A DNA stretch of 6,142 bases, from NCBI GenBank assembly GCA_002317155.1, contig DCIR01000003.1:1-6142 (forward strand), written 5' to 3'. Of the stretch, positions 5,967 through 6,142 are shown piece after piece. The DNA comes from Lachnospiraceae bacterium UBA1721 (GTDB lineage Bacteria; Bacillota; Clostridia; Lachnospirales; Lachnospiraceae). Within the stretch, counting starts at the first letter, position 1, and each line of letters starts with the position of its first letter. Made by a program: the position numbers and the translations under genes. The notes under the pieces were generated by a model, which worked only from the letters and a program-made list of their open reading frames with translations, had not been told where the DNA came from and did no database searches.

Positions 5967-6142
5967 GCCTATCACTTGCTTCTTCTTGCACACAAATTGG
6001 GTGTTTTAAGTAAGTTTCAAGTAGATTCAGCCAAATCGTCATTAATATTGGCTGAAATCATTACATTTCCGCAGAATCCACCCATTTCGCCAACACTTTC
6101 TCTTCCCGTTATTCGTTACATTACATTCTTACTTTCTTGGCT
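5967..6142. other. non-coding tail with a small inverted repeat
   Basis: No convincing coding sequence is visible on either strand in these 176 bases; the longest ATG-started frame I found is a 22-codon minus-strand frame with no ribosome binding site. The only structure is a perfect 9-bp inverted repeat, TTCAGCCAA (6026-6034) and TTGGCTGAA (6048-6056), with a 13-base spacer and no U-run after either arm. The stretch is probably the upstream or downstream flank of a gene beyond the right edge. Confidence 0.6.

Overview
The window reads as a chromosomal segment from a Firmicute, most likely a Lachnospiraceae-type clostridium (Butyrivibrio or Roseburia relatives are plausible). The basis is protein style and mRNA signals: strong AGGAGG-type ribosome binding sites, AT-rich intergenic DNA with moderate-GC genes, a PurN carrying the clostridial-looking CGVGYYGLKVHE segment, and an SH3b-repeat surface protein. 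The genus is an inference from memory of such sequences, not from a search.

Layout from left to right. Positions 1-1075 (minus) hold the first 358 codons of a signal-peptide, two-SH3b-domain, single-pass membrane protein whose C-terminus lies beyond the left edge. It has its own candidate promoter at 1120-1148. Positions 1185-4869 (minus) hold four co-oriented purine biosynthesis genes in transcription order purE, purM, purN, purD. The cluster is led by a promoter at 4935-4963 and a short leader that begins with a hairpin. The purM-purN gap contains a perfect 12-bp inverted repeat with tandem heptamers. Positions 4870-5115 form a divergent control region. Its right half drives a monocistronic short-chain dehydrogenase/reductase at 5116-5889 (plus), which has a roughly 95-nt structured leader and ends at a convincing intrinsic terminator at 5930-5966. 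The last 175 bases show no gene, only a small inverted repeat.

The pur genes cover steps of de novo IMP synthesis: PurD makes GAR, PurN formylates it, PurM closes the imidazole ring to AIR, and PurE performs the carboxylation/mutase step after that. purF, purL/Q/S, purK, purC, purB and purH are absent from the window and must be encoded elsewhere if the pathway is complete. The SDR and the SH3b protein have no evident metabolic link to purine synthesis.

No mobile element, CRISPR array, tRNA, rRNA or defence system was seen, and most of the window is ordinary housekeeping DNA. The points worth a second look are small: the inverted repeats, the SDR leader with a possible 11-codon upstream ORF, the Asn-to-Asp change at the SDR tetrad position, and the truncated SH3b membrane protein.
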